Virus record (IMG/VR): IMGVR_UViG_3300010885_043119
Location: 1 to 64,000 of that record
Reading direction: 5' to 3' (one strand)
DNA: 64,000 bases
Origin: a virus
Shown here in pieces: positions 60,280 through 64,000 of this stretch (positions are counted from its first letter, which is position 1; the number at the start of each line of letters is the position of its first letter). The translations under genes were made by a program, and so were the position numbers. The notes below the pieces were generated by a model. That model was given only the letters and a program-made list of their open reading frames with translations, did no database searches and was not told the origin of the DNA.

Positions 60280-60444
60280 TCAGGGCTTATCAATGGACTT
60301 GCAACGAGAACACATTATGCGGTCTGGCACGTCCTTTAGTTTGACTACACTTGTATCATTCACAAAGGAATGCTTACAAGACGGTATGACTAGGTATTTG
60401 TTAAACTTGAGTAGTTCAACACCGACTATTTTGACACTTTTCAA
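60280..60444 (-). CDS. 54-aa zinc-ribbon protein with TTG start
   Basis: TTG 60444 lies 11 bp after the stop of the 60456 gene, with AAGGA around that stop. The product has LVIPSCKHSF and IMCSRCKSI (CxH, CxxC), a small zinc site. Start uncertain but the frame is open and operonic. Confidence 0.55.
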   Translation of the reverse strand: MKSVKIVGVELLKFNKYLVIPSCKHSFVNDTSVVKLKDVPDRIMCSRCKSIDKP

Positions 60445-60455
60445 GCCTCACTTCC

Positions 60456-60671
60456 TTACCGGACTAGGCTTGCAAGGTCGTAGGCTTTTACAAGCCTGTC
60501 CGGTATCTTGAATTTTCTTTCATACAACTCTCGTACCCTTTCACAGAAGTCATCATCATCAAATTTGCTTAGGGGCATAGCCCTAGGGTTGACCTTAAAT
60601 ATCTTAGAAGCCATTCTTCTACTACTTAGTAGTATAATCCTTCTGGCTTTACATTGCCTGCTTTTTTTCAT
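60456..60671 (-). CDS. Small basic protein
   Basis: 71 aa; Arg/Lys-rich N-terminus (MKKSRQCKARRIILLSSRR). AAAGG precedes the ATG at 11 bases. Unrecognised. Confidence 0.55.
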   Translation of the reverse strand: MKKSRQCKARRIILLSSRRMASKIFKVNPRAMPLSKFDDDDFCERVRELYERKFKIPDRLVKAYDLASLVR

Positions 60672-60672
60672 A

Positions 60673-61071
60673 TTAAACTTTGCCTTTCATAGCTTCTAGT
60701 TGGGCTTCTGAGTTATTTAGTTCTTTCTTAAGCTTAGTTATTTGCAAAGCTAAATCGCTAGCAAGTTTATCCATACCTGCTAATATGCCGGCCATAACAT
60801 CTGACTGATGTCTCACTAGCTTTGCTGTTTGTATCATCAAGCTATAAAGCTCATCAGGCCTATTTACTGACCCTCGTCTTCCTATCATTATTCCGTAAGG
60901 AAATAGTTCCTGCCCTACTGACCAGTCTATTACTAAAGCTACAGATCTAACTTCAGGAATGTTTTCAAGCACTTCATTTATAACTTCAGTAAACCTATCA
61001 GTAGCTTCTTCGTGTCTAAGCTTTACTGTTTTTACTGCTTCCGACTGTTTAATCATTATCTCTTCGCTCAT
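60673..61071 (-). CDS. Hypothetical coiled-coil protein
   Basis: 132 aa. Central mixed domain, then a helical coiled-coil C-terminus (LALQITKLKKELNNSEAQLE). AGGAG precedes the ATG. Confidence 0.6.
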   Translation of the reverse strand: MSEEIMIKQSEAVKTVKLRHEEATDRFTEVINEVLENIPEVRSVALVIDWSVGQELFPYGIMIGRRGSVNRPDELYSLMIQTAKLVRHQSDVMAGILAGMDKLASDLALQITKLKKELNNSEAQLEAMKGKV

Positions 61072-61378
61072 TGCGTCTCCTAAGTTCTAGTTCTATTTCG
61101 TGCTCAATAGCTCTACTTGCCAACCACACAGGCAGTAACAGTATAAGGCTGAGACCATTAAAGCAACATAAAACTGTAATCCAAAATGATACGTGGTATC
61201 CAAGGCAAAATCGGCAAGATAAAAGTTCTCCTGCTAATGATGTGTATGCTGATTTAGATTCTCTCCACGCTTCAGCGTGAGCTCTAGCTGTAGAGAATAT
61301 AGTGCCATCAAACCAAGCGTCTAAAGTTCCTTTGCTTGCTAATGCAATTATTAAAGTTGTTAGAATGGCTTCTATCAA
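61049..61378 (-). CDS. Membrane protein with CxxC
   Basis: 109 aa from TTG 61378, which has AGGAGG at five bases; the frame to 61426 overlaps the sulfotransferase gene. Two or three hydrophobic segments (LTTLIIALASK, SFWITVLCC, LSLILLLPVWLA) and a SCRFCLGYHVSF motif, like DUF1360-type membrane proteins. Inner-membrane location inferred. Confidence 0.55.
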   Translation of the reverse strand: MIEAILTTLIIALASKGTLDAWFDGTIFSTARAHAEAWRESKSAYTSLAGELLSCRFCLGYHVSFWITVLCCFNGLSLILLLPVWLASRAIEHEIELELRRRNERRDND

Positions 61379-61391
61379 TTTAGCCTCCTTG

Positions 61392-61964
61392 CTATATAGA
61401 GTAATTATCAATCCTAGCGTACCCAAATAAGTGAGACATATTATCTATTTCTTCTACTACTTCTGGCCACTTTTTAAAGTCGAGTCTATTTAATTTTGCA
61501 TGTCTTCTTGAATTTACTTTTGTAGGTTTAGGAAGTTTGCTTATTCCTAGCGAGCTTGTAAGAAGGTAGTAACCTTCGCTACTGCTTGACCTAAGGTCTT
61601 CAACCCTATAAAACTTGTCAGTTAGCTGCATACACAGCTTGTTCCAATTTATCCAAAACATAGCTGCCCTTAGAGCGCTATTTTTTATTTCTAATAAACC
61701 AGCTGATTCTTTTGACACAGCTTTCCATAAAGACCTTTTGTGTGTGGTTAGGCTAGATATAGCCGACCAAGGTTCTCTAACTTGATGAAGTACCGTAGGG
61801 TTTAGAGGCTGCCATATGTCCTTCAGCCTACTCATTACCATAGGCCAGCCTATTCCTCCGTCTTCCTGTAAGACTTCATGACCTATCTTGAATCCAGCGG
61901 CTTTTAGCTGTGAGTGTACAGCTGACGTTCCACTTCTTCCACATCCTACTATTACAAGCTTCAT
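61392..61964 (-). CDS. Sulfotransferase-like protein
   Basis: 190 aa. VIVGCGRSGTSAVHSQL is a PAPS loop, HQVREPWSAISSL holds the 3'-phosphate R/S, and KFYRVEDLRS the C-terminal E-D block. Second sulfotransferase in the window, not closely similar to 46158. AGGA precedes the ATG. Substrate unknown. Confidence 0.7.
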   Translation of the reverse strand: MKLVIVGCGRSGTSAVHSQLKAAGFKIGHEVLQEDGGIGWPMVMSRLKDIWQPLNPTVLHQVREPWSAISSLTTHKRSLWKAVSKESAGLLEIKNSALRAAMFWINWNKLCMQLTDKFYRVEDLRSSSSEGYYLLTSSLGISKLPKPTKVNSRRHAKLNRLDFKKWPEVVEEIDNMSHLFGYARIDNYSI

Positions 61965-61991
61965 GCTTGGACTTCCTTGACTAGTAAAATA

Positions 61992-62025
61992 ACAGACCGA
62001 TCCTTTATTACCAGAATCGGTCTGT
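61992..62025 (-). terminator. Intrinsic terminator
   Basis: A 10-bp perfect stem, 61992-62001 with 62016-62025, followed on the minus strand by TTATTTT. It ends the 62031 gene. Confidence 0.8.
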
Positions 62026-62030
62026 CCTCC

Positions 62031-62321
62031 TTAATACCTGTTCTTAGATCTCCTCTTACGATGATAGCCGCTACCGTTATATCGACTTTTTGTTAGTCTT
62101 ATATAGGAGCTGTCAAGGTGACGAGTAAACTTACCTGGCGCCCAGAAAGGTTTACCCTCATTGATATTACTATCGGTTCGTAAAAATATGTAACAAAGAA
62201 CAAAGCTAAAACAAATAGGTATAATTGACTTAAGAGCTGCTGCAGCCACTAGGCCACCTGCGATAACCCAAAAGCTTATTGTTACCTTATCGTCCTCAGG
62301 AGTGTACAATCTATAGCTCAT
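62031..62321 (-). CDS. Two-span membrane protein
   Basis: 96 aa. Two hydrophobic spans (VTISFWVIAGGLVAAAA; SIIPICFSFVLCYIFL) and a basic C-terminal tail (YNGSGYHRKRRSKNRY). SD weak; a longer frame from 62348 cannot be excluded. Could be a phage membrane or VirB3-like small protein, unsupported. Confidence 0.55.
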   Translation of the reverse strand: MSYRLYTPEDDKVTISFWVIAGGLVAAAALKSIIPICFSFVLCYIFLRTDSNINEGKPFWAPGKFTRHLDSSYIRLTKSRYNGSGYHRKRRSKNRY

Positions 62322-62326
62322 TATTA

Positions 62327-62536
62327 TTATAGAGTTCCATAGGGCCATTCACGTGATATACCTCTATCAGGAGGCGGCGACCCTTCATTAGGTCGATTGT
62401 GCTCTATATCGTAAGGAGGCTTAAGTGGATAATTCATGGAAGCTAAGTTTCCAAGCGCCAGTCTACTAGCTGGCAGCCTTTGGGTTGAAATCAATCCTGA
62501 ACGCTCTAGAAACCTCTTAGGTGAACGGTTTGCCAT
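62327..62536 (-). CDS. Small Pro/Arg-rich protein
   Basis: 69 aa from ATG 62536 (AGAGG SD); the frame to 62587 overlaps it. Pro-rich (NYPLKPPYDIEHNRPNEGSP). Unrecognised. Confidence 0.5.
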   Translation of the reverse strand: MANRSPKRFLERSGLISTQRLPASRLALGNLASMNYPLKPPYDIEHNRPNEGSPPPDRGISREWPYGTL

Positions 62537-62591
62537 TGAAACTTTACCTCTTTTTTTAAAGTAAGTGTATGTACCTAACGGGCTCACAAGG

Positions 62592-62726
62592 CTAGAATCC
62601 AGCGAAGGCTAAGACCATCAATAGAGCTATAAGACAGGCTAGGCCTATCGGCTCCATTGAATCAGCCATGCTGTATCCGTCAGAACCATACTCGTCCTCT
62701 ACCCTCTCAGAGATTCTGTATAACAT
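62592..62726 (-). CDS. 44-aa membrane peptide, divergent from terminase
   Basis: ATG 62726 has GGAG at 8 bases. One acidic stretch then a C-terminal span IGLACLIALLMVLAFAGF. Its start codon abuts, and overlaps by 2 bp, the ATG of the possible plus-strand start at 62725. The longer frame to 62849 lies inside the terminase and is not used. Confidence 0.45.
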   Translation of the reverse strand: MLYRISERVEDEYGSDGYSMADSMEPIGLACLIALLMVLAFAGF

Positions 62727-64000
62727 GATTAGTACTCCAAACCCAACAGATAAAGCCTCTAAAAGCCAAAAGAGCTTAGACGAAGTAGTAGCCAGAATAA
62801 AACAGGGGGCTATTCCTAACCTATCCTGTATTCTACCAGCAATACTCAATCTCGATGGTAAACCCTACAGCTTAGAAAAGCACTATCAATTTGAGTCGCT
62901 CTTCAATGTTTATATGCCTAGGCGCACCATATTGAAGACTGGGCGTCAGGTTGGTAAAAGCACGGTTATCTCGGCGCATGGAGTTATAACTTGTGCCACT
63001 ATACCTTACTTTAGAAACCTTTATATTACTCCTTTGTTTGAACAGGTGCGCCGCCTGTCCAGTAACTACGTTCGCCCTTTTATAGAGCAGTCTCCGGTTA
63101 AATCAGTATTGATAGGCCCAGAGACAGAGAACAGTGTTTTGCAGCGAAGCTTTCGCAACAACAGCATGATGCAGTTCTCATTTGCCTTACTCGACGCCGA
63201 CCGAGTGCGTGGTATTCGGGCTGATCAAGTGGTTATTGACGAAGTACAGGATATGGACGGTGACCATATACCTGTTATCCGTGAAACCATGTCAGCTAGC
63301 GAATGGGGAACCATGAAGATAGCTGGAACCCCTAAGACACTTGATAATACCATTGAAAGGGAATGGCTATCATCTTCACAGGCTGAGTGGTGTATAACCT
63401 GTAGCGCCTGCAAGTATCTAAATGTTTCGTCTGTTAATCATGACCTTATTGCCATGATTGGCCCGGTTAGGGCTGATATATGCGAAGAACGACCCGGCAC
63501 AGTTTGCGCTAAGTGCTTCGCTATTATCCATCCCAGAAATGGAAGATGGATTCACAAACATCCTGAAAGAAGGTTAAACTATGCTGGCTATCATATTCCG
63601 CAACCAATTATGCATATTCACTACTCACGACCTGATAAGTGGGCTGAGTTGAATGCAAAGAGAGAAGGGATGGGAAACTATACGCATGAGAAATTCTTAA
63701 ACGAAGTATTAGGTGAAAGCTCTGGAGCAGGTTTACAGCTTGTGTCCATGCTTGAACTGCAAGCAGCTTCAAATCCAGATCTTAAAAATAATCCTAGAGA
63801 TCCATCTGCCAACTGTAAGGAAGAACTACTAAGAAAGTACGCACATCGAGTTCTCGCGGTTGACTGGGGAGGTGGCGGTGAGAAAGGCGTAAGCTTGACC
63901 GTGCTTGCTGTAATGGGAATTACGGCTACAGGTTTAATAGAGGTAATATGGGCAAAGAGGTTACTTACGCCTCATGACCATATGGCTGAAGCTGCAGAGT
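62668..64000 (+). CDS. Terminase large subunit, partial (continues past window)
   Basis: At least 444 aa, open to the end. TILKTGRQVGKSTVISAHGV is Walker A and QVVIDEVQDMDGD Walker B; KIAGTPKTLDN follows. A CITCSACKY...CEERPGTVCAKC zinc motif and RVLAVDWGGGGEKG (start of the RNase H-like nuclease) are visible. The enzyme packages DNA at the portal. Start 62668 or 62725 is uncertain; neither has a good SD. It is the only large plus-strand gene here. Confidence 0.9.
   Translation, partial: MLYPSEPYSSSTLSEILYNMISTPNPTDKASKSQKSLDEVVARIKQGAIPNLSCILPAILNLDGKPYSLEKHYQFESLFNVYMPRRTILKTGRQVGKSTVISAHGVITCATIPYFRNLYITPLFEQVRRLSSNYVRPFIEQSPVKSVLIGPETENSVLQRSFRNNSMMQFSFALLDADRVRGIRADQVVIDEVQDMDGDHIPVIRETMSASEWGTMKIAGTPKTLDNTIEREWLSSSQAEWCITCSACKYLNVSSVNHDLIAMIGPVRADICEERPGTVCAKCFAIIHPRNGRWIHKHPERRLNYAGYHIPQPIMHIHYSRPDKWAELNAKREGMGNYTHEKFLNEVLGESSGAGLQLVSMLELQAASNPDLKNNPRDPSANCKEELLRKYAHRVLAVDWGGGGEKGVSLTVLAVMGITATGLIEVIWAKRLLTPHDHMAEAAE

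Noticed and set aside
60293-60511. Plus-strand frame
   Set aside because: It is the antisense of the small zinc-ribbon gene at 60280-60444, which has operon context.
62592-62849. Long version of the minus-strand membrane frame
   Set aside because: The extra N-terminus is antisense to the terminase start region and lacks an SD; only the 44-aa form from 62726 has one.
1-64000. tRNA, rRNA, CRISPR array, insertion sequence, integrase
   Set aside because: No cloverleaf with a tRNA-type anticodon arm, no direct-repeat/spacer array, and no transposase or integrase signature was recognised by eye.

Overview
The window looks like 64 kb of a large, tailed, apparently lytic bacteriophage genome (Caudoviricetes). 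It has a portal protein, the first part of a large terminase, a complete phage-type replication and recombination set, and dense operons with 1-40 bp overlaps and Shine-Dalgarno (SD) sequences. No integrase, repressor, transposase, rRNA, tRNA or CRISPR array was recognised. UGA is used as an ordinary stop throughout, for example in ATGA and GTGA overlaps, so the code is standard. The host cannot be named from the sequence. A phage CsrA, a sigma factor and two RNA-polymerase alpha-CTD-like proteins say only that it is a bacterium.

Nearly everything reads on the minus strand. The plus-strand exceptions are a 45-aa membrane peptide (11158), csrA (43937), a sulfotransferase (46158), a Cys-rich secreted-type protein (51924) and the terminase, which runs off the right edge.

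Layout by coordinate: 1-1.3 kb, small genes behind a repeated phage promoter. 1.3-7.8 kb, a glycan module of a cupin, GT-A and GT-B glycosyltransferases and two DUF115-type proteins, one fused to a methyltransferase. 7.9-11.1 kb, a CAP/SCP-domain protein, the portal and a probable structural protein. 11.1-12.4 kb, an odd hairpin-rich operon. 12.4-24.5 kb, recombination and metabolism: a RuvC-like resolvase, a DEDD exonuclease, a UvsX/RecA-like recombinase, a DNA-binding HTH protein, a DUF932-like protein and a dNMP-kinase-like protein. 24.6-29.6 kb, small accessory genes, including two tandem-repeat proteins, an alpha-CTD-like protein and zinc-finger proteins. 29.6-43.9 kb, the replication core: a UDG-like/DNA polymerase A fusion, primase, DnaB-like helicase, SF2 helicase and SbcC/SbcD. 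43.9-46.8 kb, a mixed-strand island with csrA, a GT75-like protein, a glycosyltransferase and a sulfotransferase. 46.8-61.9 kb, early-type small genes with a sigma factor, a second alpha-CTD-like protein, zinc fingers, a Pyr_excise-type protein, ribbon-helix-helix-like paralogues and a second sulfotransferase. 62-64 kb, small membrane proteins and the terminase.

The replication proteins, RecA/RuvC/SbcCD and terminase make and package DNA. The sigma factor, alpha-CTD-like proteins and CsrA probably redirect host expression. Glycosyltransferases and sulfotransferases probably decorate virions or the host surface.

Signals not explained by genes include: (1) a 12-bp palindrome GGAGACGTCTCC, seven perfect copies in unrelated reading frames; (2) a gene cassette between perfect 55-bp inverted repeats (50974-51480); (3) a three-way-junction RNA at 58424-58488; (4) a coding region packed with perfect hairpins (11349-12080); (5) a GC-rich 392-bp segment open in two overlapping same-strand frames (3691-4082); (6) an in-frame UGA inside hairpins, between a signal-peptide-like leader and a downstream domain (55037-55148); and (7) a shared C-terminal tail on three otherwise different proteins.
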